Counted from the first letter of the stretch, positions 1-5,145 are shown. The stretch: 5,145 nucleotides of DNA from JBCCSZ01 sp039199225 (GCA_039199225.1 JBCCSZ010000410.1:1-5145); one strand, 5' to 3'. The notes: generated by a model from the letters alone, not told the origin. Numbers and translations are program-made.

Positions 1-114
1 CTCGACCTGATTCAGTATTTGCTGATTAACCAAGGACAATATACTGCCAGGCTTGATCGATTGCTGCAATGGATTTACCGCAAAATGACTCCCATTTTTT
101 ATCTCTTTTGTCAT
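1..114 (-). CDS. Unidentified protein, N-terminal fragment (runs off left edge)
   Basis: An ATG at 114 opens a minus-strand frame of 38 codons that stays open to the window edge. It begins MTKEIKNGSHFAVNP and continues with a mixed polar/hydrophobic stretch. The composition is that of a plausible soluble N-terminus with no signal peptide. It lies on the same strand as the four genes to its right and is separated from them by a repeat-bearing spacer, so it may have its own promoter. The same bases on the plus strand are also open (1-135, ending in TAG at 133-135). That reading is rich in aromatic residues, as antisense frames often are, so I prefer the minus strand. I do not recognise the family. 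The N-terminus is faintly reminiscent of small cupin proteins, but 38 residues cannot show this. Confidence 0.42.
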   Translation of the reverse strand, partial: MTKEIKNGSHFAVNPLQQSIKPGSILSLVNQQILNQVE

Positions 115-157
115 AAATCCAAAATTGTCATGTAGAGAGAATACCACCAAAAAATCT

Positions 158-268
158 TCCCCTCTTCACCAAATCACCAAGCCGCAGGCCAATCACCCAA
201 TCACAAGCCCAAGGCCACCACCAAATCACAAAATCACCCAACACCCCGATCACCGCCTCCCCTCTTCA
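158..268. repeat. Degenerate 8-bp AATCACCM repeats flanked by an 11-bp direct repeat
   Basis: AATCAC occurs at 172, 191, 199, 224 and 232. Two neighbouring pairs are exactly 8 bp apart, so the basic unit is about AATCACCA (TGGTGATT on the other strand). The block is bracketed by two exact copies of TCCCCTCTTCA (158-168 and 258-268), 100 bp apart. The second copy lies within the last codons of the NTF2-like gene. The 115-249 spacer holds no other convincing content: no gene, and no hairpin with a T-run that would make an obvious terminator for the minus-strand cluster. Slipped-strand growth of a short repeat is the simplest origin. Confidence 0.6.
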
Positions 269-717
269 AACCGCTCCAACAACCGATTCGTCTGCGCCTG
301 CAGCTTCTTCTGAAAAAATCCCGACCAGCCTATCAGATAGCCACTTGCTCCCATGGCCTGGCGCGACCATCGGTACAAGTCAAACCGATCGATGTGCCGA
401 ATGATTTGACCCTCCTTAAATTCAAATTCTGCTTGGATGATGTTGTGGACCTTACGACCCGTCTTGCTGAACGTATACCTCGCTTCCCACAACGCCTGCC
501 CCTTTCCGTTTTCAAAAGCAACATTAGAAAATGTCAACTGAAAACCTTTACCCTTCTGGGATTGACACAGCATGCGCCACATGTTTCCAGCACGCTGCCC
601 CTCCAAAACGCCAAAGGCAGGGTCTTCAAAATGTATATCTGGATGGTAACAGTCGACCATTCCCTCCGCATCGAGCGCTTGGAAGGATTCATAAAATTGC
701 GTGATAAGTGCTTTCAT
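250..717 (-). CDS. NTF2-like / SnoaL-like domain protein
   Basis: This 155-residue soluble protein has no signal peptide. It looks like a single NTF2-like (SnoaL-type) alpha+beta cone. The N-terminal helix pattern FYESFQALDAEGMVDCYHPD (residues 8-27) is followed by HFEDPAFG (29-36). The later strands HNIIQAEFEFKEG and IIRHIDRFDLYRW (91-117) complete the fold. A C-terminal extension (about 118-155) rich in Gly, Trp and Gln (GYLIGWSGFFQKKLQAQ) is common in bacterial members of this group. The fold binds small hydrophobic ligands or serves as an enzyme scaffold, and no specific reaction can be read from the sequence. The start ATG lies 15 bp after the helicase stop, so it is probably the last gene of that transcription unit. 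No Shine-Dalgarno sequence is seen. The last codons overlap one copy of an 11-bp direct repeat. Confidence 0.85.
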   Translation of the reverse strand: MKALITQFYESFQALDAEGMVDCYHPDIHFEDPAFGVLEGQRAGNMWRMLCQSQKGKGFQLTFSNVAFENGKGQALWEARYTFSKTGRKVHNIIQAEFEFKEGQIIRHIDRFDLYRWSRQAMGASGYLIGWSGFFQKKLQAQTNRLLERFEEGRR

Positions 718-732
718 GCTTGAAAGTAAGCA

Positions 733-2040
733 TTATCGGCGCTTTCGCCAATTGGGCCGGCGTCGTTTCTTGCGGTTCGAAGGCTTTTCCTCGGTCCCAT
801 CTTTGGACTCTTCCTTGGCATTTTGCTTTTTCGGACGAGGAGGTCTTCGATTTTGAGGCTTGGGCCTCGGAGGTCTAAGAGGTGGTGGACTGTCTTCCAT
901 ACCATCGTCCTGGTAGGGATGCTCTGGGATGACTGGAATGCTTTGCCGAATCAGCTTCTGGATGCTTTTCAGATATGCCTCCTCCTCCGTATCGCAAAAG
1001 GAATAGGCAATACCCGCCGCATTGGCGCGTCCGGTCCGGCCGATCCGGTGGACATAGGTCTCGGGAACATTGGGTAGGTTGTAATTGATGACCAATGACA
1101 GCCCAGAAACGTCGATACCACGGGCAGCAATATCTGTCGCCACCAGCACCTTGGTTTCGCCACGCTTAAAATTACCCAAAGCTCGCTGACGGGCATTTTG
1201 GGATTTGTTGCCGTGAATCGCCTCGGCTTTGATGTTTTTCTTTTTTAAAAGACGGACAATTCGATCGGCTCCATATTTCGTTCTCGAAAATACCAGCGTA
1301 GATTCAAAAGACTGGGATTTGAGTAAATGCACCAATAGTTTGGCCTTCATCTTCTTTCGAACAAAGTAAACTGCCTGCTCGACCTTCTCGGCAGTTGCTT
1401 GCTCGGGGCGAACACTCACTCGCTCAGGTCTCCCAAGTATTTTTCTCGACAGCTCCATAATGTTGGGCGGGAGCGTCGCAGAGAAAAACAACGATTGCCG
1501 CTTTTCCGGTAAATGCTTGATGATGCGTTTAATCGAATGGATAAAGCCCATGTCGAGCATATGATCGGCCTCGTCCAACACAAAAAAATCAATATCTCGC
1601 AAGCTGATGTAGCCCTGATCGATCAAATCCAACAGGCGTCCGGGAGTCGCTACAAGTACATCGATGCCCTTTTGAAGAGCCTCCACCTGGGCGCCCTGCT
1701 TGACCCCTCCAAAGATGACCGTATTGCGAATCCGCAAAAATTTACTGTAGGCCGTAAAGCTGTGTGCAATCTGAATGGCCAATTCACGGGTAGGAGAAAC
1801 GACCAAGGCTCGAATTTTTCGCATGCCTCGACTTGCTTCCCGATTGAGGTACAAATGTTGTAAAATGGGGATGGCAAAGGCCGCAGTTTTCCCAGTTCCT
1901 GTCTGCGCACAACCCAATAAATCCCTGCCTTCCAACAAAATTGGGATGGACTGCTCCTGAATGGGCGTCGGTCTTTCGTACCCAGCTGCCCTCAATGCCT
2001 TTAGGATGGGTTCAACAATTCCTAGTTCTTTAAATGTCAT
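733..2040 (-). CDS. DEAD-box ATP-dependent RNA helicase (RhlE-like)
   Basis: This cytoplasmic protein should unwind RNA duplexes using ATP, as in ribosome assembly or mRNA turnover. From the ATG at 2040 it has 435 residues and all the family motifs: Q motif with Phe3 and PTPIQ (24-28), motif I AQTGTGKT (45-52), Ia PTRELA (83-88), GG (111-112), Ib TPGR (132-135), II DEAD (156-159), III SAT (187-189), IV LVFSRT (249-254), V TDIAARGID (302-310) and VI HRIGRTGR (331-338). The tail (about 378-435) is rich in Pro, Arg and Lys and ends in RRRPNWRKRR, a likely unstructured RNA-binding extension. An upstream in-frame ATG at 2094 would add 18 residues and overlap the CPBP gene by 20 bp. I reject it because family members usually begin close to MTFKELG, and because a promoter-like site lies between the two ATGs. 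Assignment to the RhlE branch rather than another DEAD group is an inference from the N-terminus and overall length. Confidence 0.95.
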   Translation of the reverse strand: MTFKELGIVEPILKALRAAGYERPTPIQEQSIPILLEGRDLLGCAQTGTGKTAAFAIPILQHLYLNREASRGMRKIRALVVSPTRELAIQIAHSFTAYSKFLRIRNTVIFGGVKQGAQVEALQKGIDVLVATPGRLLDLIDQGYISLRDIDFFVLDEADHMLDMGFIHSIKRIIKHLPEKRQSLFFSATLPPNIMELSRKILGRPERVSVRPEQATAEKVEQAVYFVRKKMKAKLLVHLLKSQSFESTLVFSRTKYGADRIVRLLKKKNIKAEAIHGNKSQNARQRALGNFKRGETKVLVATDIAARGIDVSGLSLVINYNLPNVPETYVHRIGRTGRANAAGIAYSFCDTEEEAYLKSIQKLIRQSIPVIPEHPYQDDGMEDSPPPLRPPRPKPQNRRPPRPKKQNAKEESKDGTEEKPSNRKKRRRPNWRKRR

Positions 2041-2060
2041 ATGGTCATAGATAAGGCGAG

Positions 2061-2094
2061 CAAAGCTAAGGTAATTATCCGGATATTTTCCCAA
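2061..2094 (-). promoter_or_regulatory. Candidate Bacteroidota promoter for the helicase gene
   Basis: On the minus strand TAGCTTTG (2068-2061) matches the Bacteroidota -7 consensus TAnnTTTG exactly. A TTG (2094-2092) lies 23 bp upstream in a T-rich stretch and could be the -33 element. That spacing is at the long end of the accepted range. Transcription would start near 2054, about 14 bases before the ATG at 2040. This would let the helicase and NTF2-like gene be expressed apart from the two genes upstream. The -33 half lies within the last codons of the CPBP gene. No activity is shown; the call is a motif match only. Confidence 0.5.
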
Positions 2095-2728
2095 AAACCT
2101 CCATCCAAGGGTCTCTGGCTAACAAAGTATAGAAGAAAAAAGCACCCACCCAAGCATGGTAGAGTCCTAATACCAGCAGATTTCGCCCTTTCAAATACAA
2201 AATGGTGTATACAATACCCAACAAGAAAGTGCCTGCGATCAAAAGCCAAAAAGGATAATGTACAATGCCAAAAACGCTTGCTGTCGACAACACAATGGCC
2301 GAAAATGGCCATCGATATCGCTTCAAATCTTGAAGGTTACGAGCCAATAAACCGACAATGATGAATTGTTGAATGATTCCCCAGATTGGATAGAGGAGCA
2401 GAATTGGTAAAATGTGCCAACTTAAAACATTGGTTCCCACTTGACGACCACACAGCCAAAACAGCAAAATGCAAAGGATGGCAAATGGCAGCAGCTCGAG
2501 AAAAGTTTTCCCAAAACCAGCGGTCGTCAGGCCCCAATAATTTAAGGTAGCCTTGTTTTGCCAAAATCGAAAACCGACATAGCCCATCCAAAACAGACAG
2601 GCCGTGGCGATGTACAACAGCCGCCAGTTCAGATAATCCATGAATACAAACTTGCCCAGCCCCGTGAGCACGACCGCCAAAATCTCAAAAATCCTTCGCT
2701 GATCGGAAATCGAAACTGCAGCAGACAT
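2075..2728 (-). CDS. CPBP (Abi/CAAX) family intramembrane protein, variant motif
   Basis: This 217-residue multi-span inner-membrane protein has hydrophobic segments at roughly 15-30, 36-52, 78-94, 103-128, 142-160, 161-178 and 184-204. CPBP proteins are related to the CAAX protease Rce1 and normally carry EExxxR, FxxxH and HxxxN/D motifs. Here the first motif position reads GIIQQFIIVGLLAR (117-130), so the usual Glu-Glu pair is Gln120-Gln121. The FxxxH motif is intact (FGIVH, 153-157) and the last motif histidine is present (His191 in YHAWVG), but the residue four positions after it is not Asn or Asp. It may therefore be a non-peptidase or altered-activity branch. Start ATG and preceding stop are arranged TAG-T-ATG, which suggests translational coupling to the secreted protein upstream. 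Substrate and role are unknown. Confidence 0.78.
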   Translation of the reverse strand: MSAAVSISDQRRIFEILAVVLTGLGKFVFMDYLNWRLLYIATACLFWMGYVGFRFWQNKATLNYWGLTTAGFGKTFLELLPFAILCILLFWLCGRQVGTNVLSWHILPILLLYPIWGIIQQFIIVGLLARNLQDLKRYRWPFSAIVLSTASVFGIVHYPFWLLIAGTFLLGIVYTILYLKGRNLLVLGLYHAWVGAFFFYTLLARDPWMEVFGKISG

Positions 2729-2729
2729 A

Positions 2730-3143
2730 CTATCCCTTGACCAACCGAAGTTTAATGGGAGACTCCAAAAGGTGTACTGTCATGCGATCGCCGTGATGCT
2801 CCAGGATTTGGATGGCCAACAACAGGGGGCGCAAATCGGCTTTGCCTTCCCAAGTGCTGATGTAAACGAGCTTTCTGTCGGCATCCAGTTTCCAAAAGCC
2901 ATCATCAATGCGCATATTGGTATCGTCAAAGTCAAAGGTGAATCTGCCGTCTTCTTCAAATTCGAAGGAAGCAGCCTTTATTTTACCTTCCAATATTTGC
3001 ATGGCTTGCATTTGATCGTCTTGCAGACCAGACTCTGACAATTCGGCTTTAGAGACGGTCCAATTCCCGATGAGGTCGGCAGCATTTTGGCTGAACAGGG
3101 GCAGGCTGAACAAGAGCAGCCCAAAAAACGTAAGATATTTCAT
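2730..3143 (-). CDS. Small secreted lipocalin-like protein
   Basis: The 137-residue precursor starts with a clear signal peptide (MKYLTFFGLLLFSLPLFSQ, cleavage near residue 19-20), so the mature protein should be periplasmic or surface-exposed. There is no lipobox cysteine. The mature part opens with LIGNWTV (24-30), the GxW start of lipocalin-like domains. Alternating strands follow: ASFEFEEDGRFTFDFDD (58-74), then DGFWKLDADRKLVYIS (81-96), then MTVHLLESPIKLRLV (121-135). This layout resembles the small lipocalin-like or DUF-type beta-barrel proteins common in Bacteroidota. It heads the minus-strand cluster and its stop is 1 bp from the CPBP start. Ligand and function cannot be deduced. The family name is a pattern-based inference; the signal peptide and beta-rich layout are seen directly. 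Confidence 0.7.
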   Translation of the reverse strand: MKYLTFFGLLLFSLPLFSQNAADLIGNWTVSKAELSESGLQDDQMQAMQILEGKIKAASFEFEEDGRFTFDFDDTNMRIDDGFWKLDADRKLVYISTWEGKADLRPLLLAIQILEHHGDRMTVHLLESPIKLRLVKG

Positions 3144-3256
3144 ACGGTCAATTTAGTCATTCCCGACAACTGATACAAATGGAATGGCCCAAAGCCAGGT
3201 AGAAACGCCCTGATCCGGTATGATTTTCGGTAGTTGTAAAGTAGAAAACCAAAAGC
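3144..3256. promoter_or_regulatory. Divergent intergenic region between lipocalin-like and HEAT-repeat genes
   Basis: These 113 bp separate two genes transcribed away from each other, so they must hold the start signals of both unless one gene is silent. I find no full match to TAnnTTTG on either strand. The nearest plus-strand candidate is TATGATTTTCG (3219-3229), 27 bp before the HEAT gene ATG, with no TTG at the expected distance. For the minus-strand gene only weak T-rich patches are seen (for example TTTGTATC, read leftwards from 3179). No inverted repeat suggestive of an operator is evident. Confidence 0.4.
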
Positions 3257-4240
3257 ATGAAAAAAGTATCCTTCCTTATCGCCCTTACGCTCTGGACGTT
3301 TGCTGGCATAGCGCAAAATCAGACTACCCCTTCTCCATCGGCTTTTTTTAATCCACAACAGCCAACGGCCAAACGTCTTTCAGCAGTTGAATCAACACAA
3401 GTTTTCACCGAAGTAGACTTGGTTCAAAAAGCGGTTCAGATCGTTGAAAACAAACAAGAGCCCAAAGAAATACGTGTTGCAGCGCTGCAAAGAATCGTAG
3501 CGGAACTACCACAAAACGACCCCTTAACAGACTTCAGCCTCAGAGCAATCGTAGATACCCAGGAACCCGCCGAGCTGCGGTTGGCAGTCCTAGAAGCCGT
3601 CCAAGCCAATTTCTTTGGGGCGCCTGCCAGAACTTTCCGACGAGCAGCCTACACGGAAGCGATGCAAAAAAATCTGTCTGACCCAACAGAAGAAATCCGC
3701 AGCATGTCCATCCGCATCTTGTGCAGCCTAAAGGACCCTTTCACCATCGATCGCTTGCTAGAGGGTTTGCAAAAGGAGGATTTGGCCCTCTTGCCACCAG
3801 TTGAAGCCATCCACCTATTGAGCTTTCAGCCCGACACGCGTTCCCAGATGGTCATCCATAAACTCGTGATGGACTCAAAAGACAAAAAGGTCAAGCTGGA
3901 AGCCATCCGAATGTTGAAACAATACCAAGCAGCAGAGCCTCTATTTGCCAGCTATCTACAAAATAAGGAGGAAGATTTGGAAGTACGAAGAATGGCAGCA
4001 GCCTCTTTGCACCATCGCCACAACAAGGCATTTGCCACGCAGATCAAGTCCGTCATTTTTGATAAGCAGGAAGACATCGGACTTCGCACATTCTGTCTGA
4101 ACGCATTGGCGCACCACTCGCTCGATGGCTTAGACAACAACTACACTTCAAGCCTCAAATCCATCGCCAATGACCACCAACAACCCAAGTTGAAAGAAAA
4201 GGCCAGAAAGATTCTTGAGCAAATGGGGATTCAATGGTAA
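3257..4240 (+). CDS. Secreted HEAT-repeat protein
   Basis: The 327-residue protein has a signal peptide (MKKVSFLIALTLWTFAGIAQ, cleavage near 20) and a Pro/Gln/Ser-rich linker (21-40). The rest is an all-helical solenoid. Repeated second-helix patterns with buried hydrophobics and a leading acidic/basic pair are seen at EIRVAALQRIV (71-81), ELRLAVLEAVQ (106-116), EIRSMSIRILCSL (146-158), KVKLEAIRMLKQY (211-223), LEVRRMAAASLHH (241-253), IGLRTFCLNALAHH (274-287) and KLKEKARKILEQM (311-323). This is the spacing of HEAT or PBS-lyase-like repeats, which act as binding scaffolds. The protein probably works in the periplasm. No catalytic motif, membrane segment or lipobox is seen. The gene stands alone, divergent from the cluster to its left and followed by an AT-rich gene of different composition. 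Partner unknown. Confidence 0.82.
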   Translation: MKKVSFLIALTLWTFAGIAQNQTTPSPSAFFNPQQPTAKRLSAVESTQVFTEVDLVQKAVQIVENKQEPKEIRVAALQRIVAELPQNDPLTDFSLRAIVDTQEPAELRLAVLEAVQANFFGAPARTFRRAAYTEAMQKNLSDPTEEIRSMSIRILCSLKDPFTIDRLLEGLQKEDLALLPPVEAIHLLSFQPDTRSQMVIHKLVMDSKDKKVKLEAIRMLKQYQAAEPLFASYLQNKEEDLEVRRMAAASLHHRHNKAFATQIKSVIFDKQEDIGLRTFCLNALAHHSLDGLDNNYTSSLKSIANDHQQPKLKEKARKILEQMGIQW

Positions 4241-4267
4241 CGACATTTGAGTCGGTATTGGTAACGA
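4235..4267 (+). repeat. 9-bp direct repeat TGGTAACGA
   Basis: TGGTAACGA is present at 4235-4243, spanning the stop codon of the HEAT gene, and again at 4259-4267, 24 bp later. The second copy overlaps the TTG of a promoter-like site. Between them is a weak hairpin CGAC-6 nt-GTCG (4241-4254) without a T-run, so it is not a convincing terminator. The repeat may be a small tandem duplication or a protein-binding pair. Confidence 0.4.
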
Positions 4268-4286
4268 TCGAATAGTTGTATCTTCG
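4258..4286 (+). promoter_or_regulatory. Candidate Bacteroidota promoter before the AT-rich gene
   Basis: TTG (4258-4260) and TATCTTCG (4279-4286) are 18 bp apart. They fit the Bacteroidota -33/-7 layout with one mismatch in TAnnTTTG. Transcription would start near 4293, leaving a leader of almost 80 bases before the ATG at 4371. A nine-codon reading frame (ATG at 4300, stop TAG at 4327-4329) lies in that leader. A weaker alternative, TTG (4314-4316) with TACATTG (4334-4340), lies closer to the gene. Confidence 0.45.
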
Positions 4287-4370
4287 GAAATAAAAATCAA
4301 TGGGTCCCGCCGCTTGTTGGTTGTTCTAGAGTATACATTGATAACCTAGTTATAGCAAATTACATTAACT

Positions 4371-4925
4371 ATGAAATTCAAATTACCAACAACAGATAGA
4401 CTATTAGGTGTTTCTGCTATAATAATTAGTGTCCTAACATTGATAATATTTATTTACCAAACAAATATTATTAATAAACAAAGTAAATTATCGGTAAAAC
4501 CAAGACTTTCCTTTGGAAGGATAGAAAATACTAATGACTCGATTGTGACTATTGAGCAGCATCTACAAAACAAAGGATTGGGTCCTGCTATAATAAGCGA
4601 AGCATCCATAATTTATAAGAGGGAAAAATTTAAATTCGATTTTGATGAGTTTATAAATAATAAATATCCTAAGATAGAAGATTATGGAAACCTATTAAGA
4701 ACTACTGGAATTTCAAAAGATGGAACAATCCTTCCAAAGGAAATAATCGTAATTTATAAATTTGAAATCCCAATCAACAAAATTGAAGAGGTTACAAAAT
4801 ATCTTGATTTAAACGGAGAGAGTCTTGAACCTAATTGGAATTTCGAGGTAAAACACACCTCTCTCTATGAGGATGAAATCTGGACCATCCGGGATAAAAT
4901 CAATAAGCCAATTCAGGAAAATTAA
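4371..4925 (+). CDS. Single-pass membrane protein of unknown function, AT-rich
   Basis: The 184-residue protein has one strong membrane helix (about 11-30, LLGVSAIIISVLTLIIFIYQ). A short basic/polar stretch follows, then a soluble domain (about 41-184) with many predicted strands. NKGLGPAII (67-75) sits in a segment typical of beta-sandwich proteins often annotated as hypothetical in Bacteroidota, many of which share the pattern 'membrane helix, KPRLSF, N-x-G-x-GPA'. Basic residues flank the helix on both sides, so topology cannot be decided. There is no cysteine or obvious catalytic motif. G+C counted over 4381-4920 is about 31%, against about 50% in sampled stretches of its neighbours, which suggests recent acquisition. 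It has no operon partner in view and is followed after 12 bp by a group II intron in the opposite orientation. Confidence 0.75.
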   Translation: MKFKLPTTDRLLGVSAIIISVLTLIIFIYQTNIINKQSKLSVKPRLSFGRIENTNDSIVTIEQHLQNKGLGPAIISEASIIYKREKFKFDFDEFINNKYPKIEDYGNLLRTTGISKDGTILPKEIIVIYKFEIPINKIEEVTKYLDLNGESLEPNWNFEVKHTSLYEDEIWTIRDKINKPIQEN

Positions 4926-4937
4926 AAACTTGCCACA

Positions 4938-4983
4938 ATCGAGTAGACGGCCCCGACCATTGAACTGATCGGGGTGCGCCCCT
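4938..4983 (-). ncRNA. Group II intron domain VI with branch-point adenosine
   Basis: On the minus strand CCCCGATC (4974-4967) pairs with GGTCGGGG (4958-4951) through 8 bp, including one G-U, around the loop AGTTCAAT. The 3' side continues CCGTCTACTCGAT. The A at 4944, seven bases before the proposed 3' end, sits where the bulged branch-point A of domain VI belongs. This A would form the lariat 2'-5' bond. The basal pairing was not resolved by eye. Confidence 0.8.
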
Positions 4984-4986
4984 CAC

Positions 4987-5019
4987 ACCACCGGACGTTC
5001 GGATCGCGAATCCGGCGGT
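4987..5019 (-). ncRNA. Group II intron domain V (catalytic hairpin)
   Basis: The minus strand folds into a 33-nt hairpin. ACCGCCGGA (5019-5011) pairs with TCCGGTGGT (4995-4987) over nine pairs. A two-base CG bulge (4997-4996) interrupts the 3' side, then TTCG (5010-5007) pairs with CGAA (5001-4998) around a five-base loop. The two-base bulge on the 3' strand is the domain V hallmark. The catalytic triad position reads CGC (5017-5015) with its central G in a G-U pair, a known alternative to AGC. The following GTGAGGGG matches the usual linker to domain VI. Confidence 0.87.
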
Positions 5020-5032
5020 TCACAGAACAAAC

Positions 5033-5145
5033 TCATCTTTTCTCAATGGCTGTTTTGGAATCGCCATACTTTTGCCGGAGGTAATACTCCAGAAAAGGAA
5101 CGTAACCTCGTCGGCGAAGTCGTTGTTCGCTTACCGTTGTTCTCA
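5033..5145 (-). CDS. ltrA: Group II intron-encoded reverse transcriptase/maturase, C-terminal 36 residues
   Basis: A minus-strand frame enters from the right edge and ends with TGA at 5035-5033. The visible 36 residues begin RTTVSEQRLRRRGYVPF and end YGDSKTAIEKR. A basic tail with a 'RLRRRGY...EYYL' pattern is typical of the extreme C-terminus of intron-encoded proteins lying in domain IV. Domain V begins 13 bases after the stop, as expected for such a gene. Only the tail is in view, so the reverse transcriptase, maturase (X) and any DNA-binding or endonuclease domains cannot be checked. Identity rests mainly on position against domain V. The symbol ltrA is the generic name used for this group. 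Confidence 0.72.
   Translation of the reverse strand, partial: RTTVSEQRLRRRGYVPFLEYYLRQKYGDSKTAIEKR

Larger units (their letters stand above)
4938..5145 (-). mobile_element. Group II intron, 3' end (continues past right edge)
   Basis: Read on the minus strand, the order is the end of a reverse transcriptase/maturase frame (stop at 5033), domain V (5019-4987), domain VI (about 4983-4938) and a terminal GAT. This is the normal 3' order of a bacterial retroelement group II intron, which splices as RNA and moves by retrohoming with its encoded protein. The inferred 3' splice site lies between 4938 and 4937, which gives a 3' exon starting TGTGGCAAG. The intron's 5' end, most of the protein gene and the 5' exon are outside the window, so class, length and integrity cannot be judged. 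The boundary is inferred from the branch-point distance and could shift by a base or so. Confidence 0.88.

Noticed and set aside
1..135. Plus-strand open frame entering from the left edge and ending at TAG 133-135
   Set aside because: The peptide is rich in Tyr, Phe, Trp and Leu like an antisense frame, and the opposite strand gives a more natural N-terminus with an ATG. It cannot be fully excluded.
172..237. CRISPR-like array from the AATCAC repeats
   Set aside because: The units are 6-8 bp, unevenly spaced and without unique spacers of constant length; this is a degenerate simple repeat.
125..313. Plus-strand open frame of 62 codons starting with TTG
   Set aside because: It runs through the 8-bp repeat block, giving a low-complexity Pro/His/Asn-rich peptide, and overlaps the end of the well-supported NTF2-like gene.
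394..1077. Plus-strand open frames opposite the NTF2-like and helicase genes (394-723, 823-1077), with similar ones further right
   Set aside because: They are shadows of genes with clear family motifs on the other strand and show no domain pattern of their own.
2041..2094. Longer helicase start at ATG 2094
   Set aside because: The 18 added residues match nothing expected of the family, overlap the upstream gene, and precede a promoter-like site.
4241..4254. Terminator hairpin after the HEAT-repeat gene
   Set aside because: The stem is only 4 bp (CGAC/GTCG) and no T-run follows.
4951..4974. Rho-independent terminator for the gene at 4371-4925
   Set aside because: The 8-bp GC-rich hairpin is better explained as domain VI of the minus-strand group II intron, given the neighbouring domain V and branch-point A, and it has no T-run on the plus strand.

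Overview
The window looks like chromosomal DNA of a Bacteroidota bacterium, perhaps of the Saprospiria/Lewinella kind. The order-level guess is weak. The phylum call rests on three things: start codons without clear Shine-Dalgarno sequences, promoter-like sites of the Bacteroidota type (-7 TAnnTTTG with an upstream TTG), and secreted proteins whose signal peptides end in a short Ser/Ala-Gln boundary. Most of the window is about 50% G+C by sampled counts. The gene at 4371-4925 is about 31% G+C.

Layout, left to right. At 1-114 there is a short open start on the minus strand that runs off the left edge. Next comes a non-coding spacer (115-249) with a degenerate 8-bp repeat. A compact minus-strand cluster follows, in transcription order: a small secreted lipocalin-like protein (3143-2730), a CPBP/Abi-type membrane protein (2728-2075), an RhlE-like DEAD-box RNA helicase (2040-733) and an NTF2/SnoaL-like protein (717-250). 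The gaps are 1, 34 and 15 bp, so they are probably co-transcribed. A good internal promoter candidate lies just before the helicase. A 113-bp divergent spacer separates this cluster from a plus-strand gene for a secreted HEAT-repeat protein (3257-4240).

The right end is accessory in character. A 130-bp spacer with a promoter-like site and a small direct repeat leads to an AT-rich gene for a single-pass membrane protein (4371-4925). Only 12 bp after its stop codon lies the 3' end of a group II intron on the minus strand. Domain VI with a bulged branch-point A, domain V with a CGC triad and a two-base bulge, and the last 36 codons of the intron-encoded reverse transcriptase/maturase are all visible. 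The rest of the intron continues past the right edge.

I see no convincing new biological system. The observations most worth following are the group II intron beside an AT-rich, probably acquired gene, and a CPBP protein whose usual catalytic glutamate pair reads Gln-Gln.
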